Positions 42,006 to 50,126 of a stretch of 64,000 nt of DNA are shown here, in pieces (the first letter of the stretch is position 1; each line of letters opens with the position of its first letter). Below the pieces are notes generated by a model. That model did not search any database. It saw nothing but the letters and a program-made list of their open reading frames with translations, and was not told where the DNA came from. The stretch is from Streptomyces angustmyceticus. GTDB lineage: Bacteria > Actinomycetota > Actinomycetes > Streptomycetales > Streptomycetaceae. The stretch spans positions 6,423,501 to 6,487,500 of the forward strand of contig NZ_CP082945.1 in NCBI RefSeq assembly GCF_019933235.1. Reading direction: 5' to 3'. Position numbers and translations under genes: made by a program.

Positions 42006-42985
42006 AGCGTGCTCCAGTCGTGATCGGGGTAGTGGTGCACCGGAGCCGACACATCGTCCAGCGCCCGGCGGATCTCGTCAGGAAGACTAAGGGTCTCCAC
42101 TGACAACGCGGCTCTGAGCTGCGCTTCCGTGCGGGCGCCCAGGATCGGCGCGGTCACTCCGGGGCGGTCGCGGACCCAGGAGAGCGCGACCTGCAGGGGG
42201 GTGACGGCCAGTCCGTCGGCGGCGGTGGTGACCGCCTCGACGACCCGGCCCGCGGTTTCGTCGAGGTACGGCGCGACGAACGGCGCCAGATGCTCCGAGG
42301 CGCCGCGCGAGTCGGCCGGTGTCGCATGGCGGTACTTCCCGGTCAGCACGCCCCGCCCGAGCGGCGACGACGGCAGCAGGCCGATGCCGAGGTCGAGGGC
42401 CGCGGGCAGCACCTCCCGTTCGACGCCGCGCTGGAGCAGGGAGTACTCCATTTGCGCGCTCGCCAGCCGGTTGCGCACACCGGGCGCCGCGAGCTGCCAG
42501 GTGCCCGCCTTGGCGAGCTGCCAGCCCGAGAAGTTCGCCAGGCCCACATAGCGCGCCCGGCCGCTGGTGACGGCCAGATCGAGGGCGTGCAGCGTCTCCT
42601 CCAGCGGTGTGTGCGGATCGAAGGCGTGCAGCTGCCACAGGTCGACGTACTCGGTGCCCAGCCGCTCCAGGGAGGCGTCCAGGGCGGCGAGGAGATGGCG
42701 CCGGGAGCCGTCGGCCCGGCGGTCCGCCGCCAGCACGCTGCCGGCCTTGGTGGCGATGACCAGGTCCTCGCGCGGAACGAGTCCTTCCGTCAGCCGGCCC
42801 AGGAGGTACTCGGCGCCGCCGTCGGCGTAGATGTCGGCGGTGTCCACCAGCGTGCCGCCGGCCTCCCAGAACGCCTTGAGCTGGTCGGCGGCTTCCTGCT
42901 CGTCCGTGTCGCGGGCCCAGTTCAGGGTGCCGAGCCCGAGACGGGACACGCGAAGGCCCGTACGGCCGAGGTGCCTTTGCTCCAT
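42002..42985 (-). CDS. Aldo/keto reductase
   Basis: A 327-residue TIM-barrel NADPH enzyme. The catalytic tetrad is visible: Asp/Tyr in VDTADIYADGGAE, Lys in VIATKAGS and His in LWQLHAFDPH. The cofactor segment near the C-terminus is PILGARTEAQL. The ATG at 42985 (MEQRHLGRTGLRVSRLGLGT) is the family-standard start. It is translationally coupled (4-bp overlap) to the RecD2-like gene downstream. The natural carbonyl substrate is unknown. Confidence 0.9.
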   Translation of the reverse strand: MEQRHLGRTGLRVSRLGLGTLNWARDTDEQEAADQLKAFWEAGGTLVDTADIYADGGAEYLLGRLTEGLVPREDLVIATKAGSVLAADRRADGSRRHLLAALDASLERLGTEYVDLWQLHAFDPHTPLEETLHALDLAVTSGRARYVGLANFSGWQLAKAGTWQLAAPGVRNRLASAQMEYSLLQRGVEREVLPAALDLGIGLLPSSPLGRGVLTGKYRHATPADSRGASEHLAPFVAPYLDETAGRVVEAVTTAADGLAVTPLQVALSWVRDRPGVTAPILGARTEAQLRAALSVETLSLPDEIRRALDDVSAPVHHYPDHDWSTL

Positions 42986-43089
42986 GGGCCTTGAGATTAC
43001 TGGCCGCGCGCCGGGAACAGGGGACCTGTGGACAACCCGCCGATGACGGCCGGCGGGGGCGCGCGCTACAGTCCCCCGCAACAGCGACG

Positions 43090-43103
43090 TTACTGATCGG
43101 TAA
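43090..43103. promoter_or_regulatory. TTACTGATCGGTAA dyad before the LLM gene
   Basis: A 14-bp near-perfect dyad (12 of 14) just upstream of the ribosome-binding site of the F420 LLM oxidoreductase gene, in the divergent AKR/LLM intergenic region. TTAC...GTAA dyads are typical TetR/FadR-type operators. Confidence 0.45.
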
Positions 43104-43113
43104 GGGGAGCGGC

Positions 43114-44169
43114 ATGAGGCTTGGCATCAACCTCGGCTACTGGGGCGCCGGGATGGACTCCGACAATCTCGCGGTGGCCAAGGAGGCCGACCGCCTGGGC
43201 TACGCCGTCTGCTGGGCCGCCGAGGCCTACGGCTCCGACGCCCCCTCGGTGCTCTCCTGGGTCGCCGCCCAGACCGAACGCATCGACATCGGCTCGGCCA
43301 TCCTGCAGATCCCGGCGCGCACCCCCGCGATGACCGCGATGACGGCCGCCACCCTGGACTCGCTCTCCGGCGGCCGCTTCCGGCTCGGCCTGGGCGTCTC
43401 GGGGCCGCAGGTCTCCGAGGGCTGGTACGGCGTCAAGTTCGACAAGCCGCTGGCGCGCACCCGCGAGTACGTGGACATCGTCCGCAAGGCCATGTCGCGC
43501 GAGCGGCTGTCCTACGAGGGCGAGCACTGGACGCTGCCGCTGCCCGGCGGCCCCGGCAAGCCGCTGAAGCTCACCGTCCACCCGCAGCGCGAGCACATCC
43601 CGCTCTACATCGCCGCGATCGGCCCGAAGAACCTGGCGCAGACCGGCGAGATCGCCGACGGCGCGCTGCTGATCTTCCCCTCCGCCGAGCACCTGGAGGA
43701 GACCGCGATCACGCACCTGCGGGCCGGGCGCGAGAAGGCGGGCAAGACGCTGGAGGGCTTCGACGTCTGCCCGACGCTGCCGCTGGCCGTCGGCGCCGAC
43801 AAGGACGTCAGCGCGCTGGCCGACATGTTCCGCCCGTACACCGCGCTGTACGTGGGCGGGATGGGCAGCCGCAAGCAGAACTTCTACAACCAGCTCGCGC
43901 GGCGGATGGGCTACGAGAAGGAAGCCGCCGAGATCCAGGACAAGTACCTGTCCGGGGACAAGGACGGTGCCGCCGCCGCCGTCCCGGAGCGGCTGATCGA
44001 CCAGACCACGCTGCTCGGCTCCGTCGAGCGGATCACCGAGCGGATGCAGGCCTACGCGGCGGCCGGGGTGACCACCCTGACGCTGGCCCCGGCGGGCTTC
44101 ACCCTGGAGGACCGCCTCGCGTCGCTGCGGGCGGGCACCGAGGCGCTGGAGCGGGCCGGGCTGGCGTAG
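43114..44169 (+). CDS. LLM class F420-dependent oxidoreductase
   Basis: A 351-residue bacterial luciferase-like TIM barrel. The N-terminus MRLGINLGYWG, the SAILQIPARTPAMTAMTAATLDSL segment and FRLGLGVSGPQVSEGWYG are typical of the F420-dependent LLM group. It would use coenzyme F420 to reduce or oxidise an organic substrate in the cytoplasm; no substrate can be assigned. A strong AAGGGGAG site precedes the ATG. A 12-bp hairpin terminator follows 40 bp after the stop. Confidence 0.9.
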   Translation: MRLGINLGYWGAGMDSDNLAVAKEADRLGYAVCWAAEAYGSDAPSVLSWVAAQTERIDIGSAILQIPARTPAMTAMTAATLDSLSGGRFRLGLGVSGPQVSEGWYGVKFDKPLARTREYVDIVRKAMSRERLSYEGEHWTLPLPGGPGKPLKLTVHPQREHIPLYIAAIGPKNLAQTGEIADGALLIFPSAEHLEETAITHLRAGREKAGKTLEGFDVCPTLPLAVGADKDVSALADMFRPYTALYVGGMGSRKQNFYNQLARRMGYEKEAAEIQDKYLSGDKDGAAAAVPERLIDQTTLLGSVERITERMQAYAAAGVTTLTLAPAGFTLEDRLASLRAGTEALERAGLA

Positions 44170-44209
44170 CCGGCGGGCCCCGCGCCCCAGGCCGCCCCGG
44201 AACCGCGCG

Positions 44210-44238
44210 ACGGCCCGGCGCTTCCGGCGCCGGGCCGT
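44210..44238 (+). terminator. Terminator of the LLM oxidoreductase gene
   Basis: A perfect 12-bp inverted repeat (ACGGCCCGGCGC and its complement) with a TTCCG loop, followed by TGTGG. Confidence 0.82.
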
Positions 44239-44445
44239 TGTGGTCCGCGGCCGTGGCGGGGGCTCGGGGGATCTTCCCCGCCGCGGCCGTCACGCGGCAC
44301 AACGTGCCGACGTACGGCCGGGTTACGCCCGCCACCAGGACGGACATCACCCGAACGGCCGTACGGGCGGCCGCTCGGGTTGCCCCTCACGGAACGCCCC
44401 ATTTGACTTTTCCTTTACGGGTGTGTCCGTTCGGAGGTGGCGCAG

Positions 44446-45234
44446 ATGTTCTCGGCCCGAAGCCTGTTCCAGGAGATCGTCGACAACGACGACTCCTACC
44501 GCCTGTTCTGCTCCATCGCGGCCAGCGGCGAGGCACAGGGCGGCTGGGAGAACGGCCGGATCGCCTCGCTGATGCCCGCCTCGCTGCGCGACCTGGCGCC
44601 CAAGGTCACCCGGCACGGCGCCGACGAGGACAAGCACGGCCGGATCTTCCAGGCCCTCCTGCGCCGGCGCGGCCTGACGCCCGCCCCGGTCCCCGAGGAG
44701 ACCGACTACACCGCGCTGCTGGAGCGGCGGGGCATCGGCCTGGCGCACGACAAGCTGCGCCGCGACGAGCCGCTCACCGAGCTCGACATCATCACCTACC
44801 TCTCCCACAGCCGGGTCACCGAACAGCGCGCCGCCGACCAGATGGTGATGCTCACCAAGTACTTCGGCGACCACCCCGAGGTGGGGAAGGCGATCCGGAT
44901 CATCTCCCACGACGAGGACAACCACCTGGCGTACTGCCACGAGGAGCTGCTGCGGCTGGCCCGCCTCGGCCACGGCCGGACCATCCAGCGGATCCTGCAC
45001 GACTGCGCCCGCGCCGAGCTGGTCGTCTACCGGGACGTCAGCCTGGCCGTGATGGACCACATGGGCCGCGTCCTGAAGTGGCCGAAGGCGAAGTCCGGCG
45101 GGCTGACCACCGCGATCCGCGCGGTGTACGGCTACGAGCGGCTGGGCGGCTGGCGGCGGATGGTCAGCCTCCGGATGCCCGAGCGCCGCGACGCGCTGGG
45201 CGGTCCGCCCGCCTCGGCGCCGGAGTTCGCCTGA
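44446..45234 (+). CDS. Ferritin-like domain protein
   Basis: A 262-residue four-helix-bundle protein. Candidate di-iron ligands are in KVTRHGADEDKHGR (ExxH) and SHDEDNHLAYCHEE (second ExxH), with additional acidic residues in the flanking helices. It resembles bacterial ferritin-like proteins that bind a diiron centre without forming a full ferritin cage. The ATG at 44446 has GGAGG eight bases upstream; a GTG at 44437 would overlap that site. Function (iron storage, oxidation or hydroxylation) is open. Confidence 0.82.
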   Translation: MFSARSLFQEIVDNDDSYRLFCSIAASGEAQGGWENGRIASLMPASLRDLAPKVTRHGADEDKHGRIFQALLRRRGLTPAPVPEETDYTALLERRGIGLAHDKLRRDEPLTELDIITYLSHSRVTEQRAADQMVMLTKYFGDHPEVGKAIRIISHDEDNHLAYCHEELLRLARLGHGRTIQRILHDCARAELVVYRDVSLAVMDHMGRVLKWPKAKSGGLTTAIRAVYGYERLGGWRRMVSLRMPERRDALGGPPASAPEFA

Positions 45235-45261
45235 GCCGTCGGGCATGCGCGGCCGCCGGGG

Positions 45262-46245
45262 TCACAGCCAGCCGCGGCGTTTGAACAGGCGGTAGAGCGA
45301 GACCTCGATGACCACCATCGCCAGCAGGACCGTGGGATAGCCCAGGTTCCATCTCAGCTCCGGCATGTCGGCGAAGTTCATGCCGTAGATGCCGGCGATC
45401 AGGGTCGGTACGGCCGCCAGCGCCGCCCAGGCCGAGATCTTGCGCATGTCGTCGTTCTGCCGCACCCCCATCTGCGCCAGATGGGCGGCGAGAATGTCCG
45501 AGAGCAGCCGGTCCAGGCTCTCCACCGACTCGTTGGCGCGGGTGAGGTGGTCGTCGACGTCGCGGAAGAACGGCCGGGCGTGGTCGTGGACGTACGGCAC
45601 GCCGGGGTTCTGCAGGAGGGTCATCGGCGCGGACAGCGGGCCGGTCGCCCGCCGGAACTCCAGCACCTCGCGCTTGAAGGCGTAGATCTCGGCCGCGGTG
45701 TTCTTGGTGTCCCGGCGCACCGGAGCGAACACCTCCGCCTCCAACTCCTCCAGGTCCAGCTGGAGTTCGGAGGCCACGTCGATGTAGTGGTCGACCACCG
45801 CGTCACAGACCGCGTACAGCACCGCGCCGGGGCCGTGCCGGAGGATCTCCGGGTGCTCCTCCAGCCGCCGGCGCACCGCCGCCAGCGGGCTGGCCTCGCC
45901 GTGCCGGACGGTGACCACGAACGCCTCGCCCAGGAAGACCATCACCTCCGACGCGGTCACCGTGGAGGCCGTGTCGTCGTAGGTGACCGGCTTCAGCACC
46001 ATGAACAGCGAGTCGTCGTAGACCTCCAACTTGGGCCGCTGGTGCGCCTTGAGCGCGTCCTCGACGGCCAGCGGGTGCAGCCCGAACTCGCTGCTGACGA
46101 GGTCGAACTCCTGCTCCGTCGGCTCGTGCAGCCCCAGCCACAGGAAGGCGTCGCCCTCGGCCCGCGCCTCCTGGAGCGCGTGGGAGAAATCGCTCGCGCA
46201 CTCGGCGCGGCGGCCGTCCCGGTAGATGGCGCAGTCCACGATCAC
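45262..46245 (-). CDS. CorA-family magnesium/cobalt transporter
   Basis: A 327-residue protein with a large cytoplasmic domain (GTG at 46245: VIVDCAIYRDG) and the C-terminal CorA hallmark GIYGMNF in front of the first of two closely spaced membrane spans. The charged C-terminus RLFKRRGWL is inside. CorA pentamers carry Mg2+ and Co2+ down their gradient. The gene converges with the ferritin-like gene and is divergent from the phosphomutase gene (67 bp). Confidence 0.92.
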   Translation of the reverse strand: MIVDCAIYRDGRRAECASDFSHALQEARAEGDAFLWLGLHEPTEQEFDLVSSEFGLHPLAVEDALKAHQRPKLEVYDDSLFMVLKPVTYDDTASTVTASEVMVFLGEAFVVTVRHGEASPLAAVRRRLEEHPEILRHGPGAVLYAVCDAVVDHYIDVASELQLDLEELEAEVFAPVRRDTKNTAAEIYAFKREVLEFRRATGPLSAPMTLLQNPGVPYVHDHARPFFRDVDDHLTRANESVESLDRLLSDILAAHLAQMGVRQNDDMRKISAWAALAAVPTLIAGIYGMNFADMPELRWNLGYPTVLLAMVVIEVSLYRLFKRRGWL

Positions 46246-46312
46246 ACCGGCATTCTCGCTCCTCGCACCGCCACCTGCCAGGAACACGGGCCGGGAACGT
46301 AGGGTGGCGCCC

Positions 46313-47011
46313 ATGCCCACGCTGATCCTGGTGCGGCACGGCCGCTCCACCGCCAACACCGCCGGAGTGCTCGCCGGACGGGCCCCCGGTGTCGCCCTCG
46401 ACGAGCGCGGCGCCGCCCAGGCCGTCGCGCTGCCCGCACGGCTGTCCCAGGTGCCGCTGACCGCCGTCGTCTCCAGCCCGCTGCAGCGCTGCCGGGAGAC
46501 CGTGGCGCCGCTGCTGGAGGTCCGGCCGTGGCTCACGCTGCACGTCGAGGACCGGATCAGCGAGTGCGACTACGGCGACTGGTCGGGCCGCAAACTCGCC
46601 GAGCTGGCCGACGAGCCGCTGATGGAGGTCGTCCAGCAGCACCCGTCCGCGGCCGCCTTCCCCGGCGGCGAGTCGATGCGCGCCATGCAGGCCAGGGCCG
46701 TGGACGCGGTGCGCGAGTGGAACGCGCGGACCGAGGAGGCGCACGGCCCCGAGGCGGTGTACGCCATGTGTTCGCACGGCGACATCATCAAGGCCCTGGT
46801 CGCCGACGCCCTGGGCATGCACCTCGACCTGTTCCAGCGGATCTCCGTCGAGCCCTGCTCGGTCACCGCGATCCGCTACACCCGGCTGCGCCCCTACCTC
46901 GTGCGGCTCGGGGACACCGGCGATTTCGGATCCCTCGCGCCCCGGGAGGACGGCGGCGGGGCGGCGGCCGACCGGGACGCGGCTGTCGGCGGTGGTGCGG
47001 GAGCAGCGTGA
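46313..47011 (+). CDS. Histidine phosphatase (phosphomutase-like, MSMEG_4193 type)
   Basis: A 232-residue phosphatase. The phospho-accepting motif LVRHGRST is at the N-terminus, SSPLQRCRETV follows and CSHGDIIKALV provides the second histidine. It resembles the conserved phosphomutase clustered with mshC and DUF3090 in actinobacteria. It probably acts on a phosphometabolite; the substrate is unknown. The Ala/Gly-rich C-terminus (from residue 205) is likely disordered. Confidence 0.9.
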   Translation: MPTLILVRHGRSTANTAGVLAGRAPGVALDERGAAQAVALPARLSQVPLTAVVSSPLQRCRETVAPLLEVRPWLTLHVEDRISECDYGDWSGRKLAELADEPLMEVVQQHPSAAAFPGGESMRAMQARAVDAVREWNARTEEAHGPEAVYAMCSHGDIIKALVADALGMHLDLFQRISVEPCSVTAIRYTRLRPYLVRLGDTGDFGSLAPREDGGGAAADRDAAVGGGAGAA

Positions 47012-47131
47012 TCAGTCGGCGCAGTAGGGTGGTGCGACGGCGCTGCCCGCCACGCCCCTGCGATCCGCGCAGTGACCGCAGGACGTGCAGCGACCGCAGT
47101 GACCCCGCAGTCGAGCAATCGGAGCAGGACG

Positions 47132-47722
47132 TTGTCCCGTCAGGTGTTCTTCTACGACGCGCCGGACCGCTTCGTGGCCGGTACGGTCGGGCTGCCTGGC
47201 CGCCGTAGCTTCTACCTCCAGGCCACCGCCTCCGGCCGCACCACCAGCGTCGCCCTGGAGAAGACCCAGGTCGCGGCGCTCGCCGAGCGCATCGACGAGC
47301 TGCTGGACGAGGTCGTGCGGCGCAGTGGCGGCAACGCCCCGGTGCCCGCCGTCTCGCCCGCCGAGCTGGCCGACTCCGCCCCGCTGGAGACGCCCGTCGA
47401 GGAGGAGTTCCGGGTCGGCACGATGGCCCTGGCCTGGGACGGCGAGGACGAGCGGATGATCGTCGAGGCGCAGGCCCTGGTCGAGCTGGACGCGGACAGT
47501 GACGAGGACCTCGCCGACGCCGAGGAGCGGCTGCTCCAGGACGACGAGAACGGCCCCCCGATGCTCCGGGTGCGCCTCACCGGAACCATGGCCAGGGCCT
47601 TCGCCAAGCGGGCGCTCGAAGTGGTCAACGCCGGCCGCCCGCCGTGCCCGCTGTGCAGCCTGCCGCTCGATCCGGAGGGACACGTATGCCCGCGCCAGAA
47701 CGGATACCGACGGGACGCCTGA
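47132..47722 (+). CDS. DUF3090 family protein
   Basis: A 196-residue protein starting at TTG 47132 (LSRQVFFYDAPDRF) with GGAG seven bases upstream. Near the C-terminus, CPLCSLPLDPEGHVCPRQNGYRRD forms a CxxC...HxC zinc-ribbon-like tail. DUF3090 proteins are conserved in mycothiol-producing actinobacteria beside mshC; a role linked to mycothiol or NAD chemistry has been suggested only by context. It overlaps the next gene by 37 bp. Confidence 0.9.
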   Translation: MSRQVFFYDAPDRFVAGTVGLPGRRSFYLQATASGRTTSVALEKTQVAALAERIDELLDEVVRRSGGNAPVPAVSPAELADSAPLETPVEEEFRVGTMALAWDGEDERMIVEAQALVELDADSDEDLADAEERLLQDDENGPPMLRVRLTGTMARAFAKRALEVVNAGRPPCPLCSLPLDPEGHVCPRQNGYRRDA

Positions 47723-48615
47723 GCGGCCTGCCCGCCGAACCCGCCGGGCAGGCCGCGCCGCTGCCCGGTCCCGTCGCCCCCCAGGACCCGCCGCCCGCCG
47801 CGCCGGAGCCCGCCGGGGCCCGGACGCAAGCCCTGCTCGCCGACGGTGAGCTGACCGTGCGCGGCCGCATCCCGGAGGCGTCCAACGCCGTGCTCTTCTG
47901 CACGGTCGCCCGGGACGGCGAGACCGCCTCCTGCGTCTACAAGCCGGTCGCGGGCGAGCGCCCGCTGTGGGACTTTCCCGACGGCACGCTCGCCCAGCGC
48001 GAGGTCGCCGCGTACGAGGTCGCCCGGTACTGCGGCTGGGACCTCGTCCCGCCGACGGTGCTGCGCGACGGCCCGTACGGCACCGGCATGGTCCAGGAGT
48101 GGATCGAGCCACCGGAGAACAGCGACGAGGTCCCCGAGCTGCTGGCGCTGGTGGAGGACGAGGAGCCGGGGCCCGGCTGGAAGGCGGTGGGCTCCGCGCA
48201 GATCGGCGAGGGCCGCACCGCGCTGCTGGTGCACGCCGACCACCCGCGGCTGCGGCGGCTCGCGGTGCTGGACGCCGTGATCAACAACGGCGACCGCAAG
48301 GGCGGCCATCTGCTGCCCGGCGCCGGCGGGGAGTTCTTCGCCATCGACCACGGCGTGACCTTCCACGCCGAGGACAAGCTGCGCACGCTGCTGTGGGGGT
48401 GGGCGGGGGAGCCGCTGACCGACGAGGCGCTGGAGGTGCTGCGGGGCCTTCAGCGGGCGCTGGAGGACACCGGGACGCTCGCCGCCCGACTGGCCGAACT
48501 GATCACGGATGACGAGATCGCGGCGCTGCGGGAGCGGGTGGCGGGGCTGCTGCGCGGCGGGCGGCACCCGGAGCCGGGCGGCGAATGGCCCGCCATACCC
48601 TGGCCGCCGGTCTGA
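47686..48615 (+). CDS. SCO1664-family protein (PI3/4-kinase-like fold)
   Basis: A 309-residue protein of the TIGR03843/SCO1664 family. After an Ala/Pro-rich leader, the motifs CVYKPVAGERPLWDFPDG, DAVINNGDRKGGHLL and FFAIDHGVTFH resemble the phosphatidylinositol-kinase/HipA-like fold (K, DRK and DHG catalytic-type residues). It may be a protein or small-molecule kinase; no substrate is known. It sits in the conserved DUF3090-SCO1664-mshC block. Confidence 0.88.
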   Translation: MPAPERIPTGRLSGLPAEPAGQAAPLPGPVAPQDPPPAAPEPAGARTQALLADGELTVRGRIPEASNAVLFCTVARDGETASCVYKPVAGERPLWDFPDGTLAQREVAAYEVARYCGWDLVPPTVLRDGPYGTGMVQEWIEPPENSDEVPELLALVEDEEPGPGWKAVGSAQIGEGRTALLVHADHPRLRRLAVLDAVINNGDRKGGHLLPGAGGEFFAIDHGVTFHAEDKLRTLLWGWAGEPLTDEALEVLRGLQRALEDTGTLAARLAELITDDEIAALRERVAGLLRGGRHPEPGGEWPAIPWPPV

Positions 48616-48746
48616 TCCGCCCGGTCGGGCGGCGGGCGACCGGCAGGCGTGCTGTGCATGTTCGGCCGCCGAACACAAGAGCGCCTTTCCGGTCAGACCT
48701 CCGGTCCGGTTCGTATGCGGAACGTCCGTCCGGTTAGGCTCATGGC

Positions 48747-49976
48747 ATGCATGCATGGCCCGTTTCTGAGGTCCCCGCCCTGCCCGGTCAGGGCCGCGAC
48801 CTGAGGATCCACGACACCGCGACCGGCGGACGGGTGACCCTCGCCCCCGGTCCCGTCGCCCGTATCTACGTCTGCGGCATCACGCCGTACGACGCCACCC
48901 ACATGGGGCACGCGGCGACCTACAACGCGTTCGACCTGGTTCAGCGCGTGTGGCTCGACACGAAGCGCCAGGTGCACTACGTGCAGAACGTCACCGATGT
49001 CGACGATCCGCTGCTGGAGCGGGCCGTGGCCACCGGCGACGACTGGACCGCGCTCGCCGAGCGCGAGACCGCCCTCTTCCGCGAGGACATGACGGCCCTG
49101 CGGATGCTGCCGCCCCGCCACTACATAGGCGCCGTCGAGGCGATACCCGGCATCGTCCCGCTGGTGGAGCGGCTGCGCGAAGCCGGCGCCGCCTACGACC
49201 TGGACGGCGACGTCTACTTCTCCGTCGCCTCCGACGCGCACTTCGGCGAGGTCTCCGGACTGGACGCCGAGGCGATGCGGCTGCTGTCCGCCGAGCGCGG
49301 CGGCGACCCGGAGCGCGAGGGCAAGAAGAACCCGCTCGACCCGATGCTGTGGATGGCGGCCCGCGACGGCGAGCCGAGCTGGGACGGCGGCTCGCTGGGC
49401 CGCGGCAGGCCCGGCTGGCACATCGAGTGCGTCGCCATCGCCCTGGAACACCTCGGCATGGGCTTCGACGTCCAGGGCGGCGGCTCCGACCTCGCCTTTC
49501 CGCACCACGAGATGGGCGCCTCGCACGCCCAGGCGCTCACCGGCGAGCACCCGTTCGCCAAGGCGTATGTGCACGCCGGGATGGTGGCCCTGAACGGCGC
49601 GAAGATGTCCAAGTCCAAGGGCAACCTGGTCTTCGTCTCCGCGGTGCGGCGCGCCGGCACCGACCCGGCGGCGATCCGCCTGGCGCTGCTCGCGCACCAC
49701 TACCGCGCCGACTGGGAGTGGACCGACGCGGTGCTGGAGGAGGCCGGGGAGCGGCTGGCGCGCTGGCGCGCCGCGGTCTCCCGTCCCGACGGCCCGTCCG
49801 CCGACGCCCTCCTGGAGGAGATCCGTACGGCGCTCGCCGACGACCTCGACTCCCCGGCGGCCCTGGCGGCCGTGGACCGCTGGGCCGCGGCGCAGGAGTC
49901 CGGCGGCGGCACCGACGAGGGCGCCCCCGGCCTCGTCTCCCGTGCGGTCGACGCGCTGCTCGGCGTGGCCCTGTAG
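48747..49976 (+). CDS. mshC: Cysteine--glucosaminyl-inositol ligase MshC
   Basis: A 409-residue class I tRNA-synthetase-like ligase that joins cysteine to GlcN-Ins in mycothiol synthesis. The HIGH-type motif is GITPYDATHMGHA and the KMSKS-type loop is GAKMSKSKGN. Zinc-binding cysteine/histidine ligands are in VCGITPYD and AFPHHEMGAS. The C-terminal bundle is short, as expected for MshC compared with CysS. It is the strongest evidence for mycothiol-based redox biology here. A hairpin terminator follows 20 bp after the stop. Confidence 0.95.
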   Translation: MHAWPVSEVPALPGQGRDLRIHDTATGGRVTLAPGPVARIYVCGITPYDATHMGHAATYNAFDLVQRVWLDTKRQVHYVQNVTDVDDPLLERAVATGDDWTALAERETALFREDMTALRMLPPRHYIGAVEAIPGIVPLVERLREAGAAYDLDGDVYFSVASDAHFGEVSGLDAEAMRLLSAERGGDPEREGKKNPLDPMLWMAARDGEPSWDGGSLGRGRPGWHIECVAIALEHLGMGFDVQGGGSDLAFPHHEMGASHAQALTGEHPFAKAYVHAGMVALNGAKMSKSKGNLVFVSAVRRAGTDPAAIRLALLAHHYRADWEWTDAVLEEAGERLARWRAAVSRPDGPSADALLEEIRTALADDLDSPAALAAVDRWAAAQESGGGTDEGAPGLVSRAVDALLGVAL

Positions 49977-49996
49977 GCACCGCCTCATCCGTCCTC

Positions 49997-50030
49997 AGGG
50001 GCGCCCTCGCCGGACGGCGGGGGCGCCCCT
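49997..50030 (+). terminator. Terminator of mshC
   Basis: A 10-bp perfect inverted repeat (AGGGGCGCCC and GGGCGCCCCT) with a 14-nt loop, 20 bp after the stop. Confidence 0.8.
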
Positions 50031-50126
50031 CGTGCGTGGGCGGCGGCCGACGGGCGCGCGGAAATCCAGCAACCCGGCCCGAGAGTCCATGGAGGCACCG
50101 CCCGCCGGCGCACTAGAGCTGCGGGC

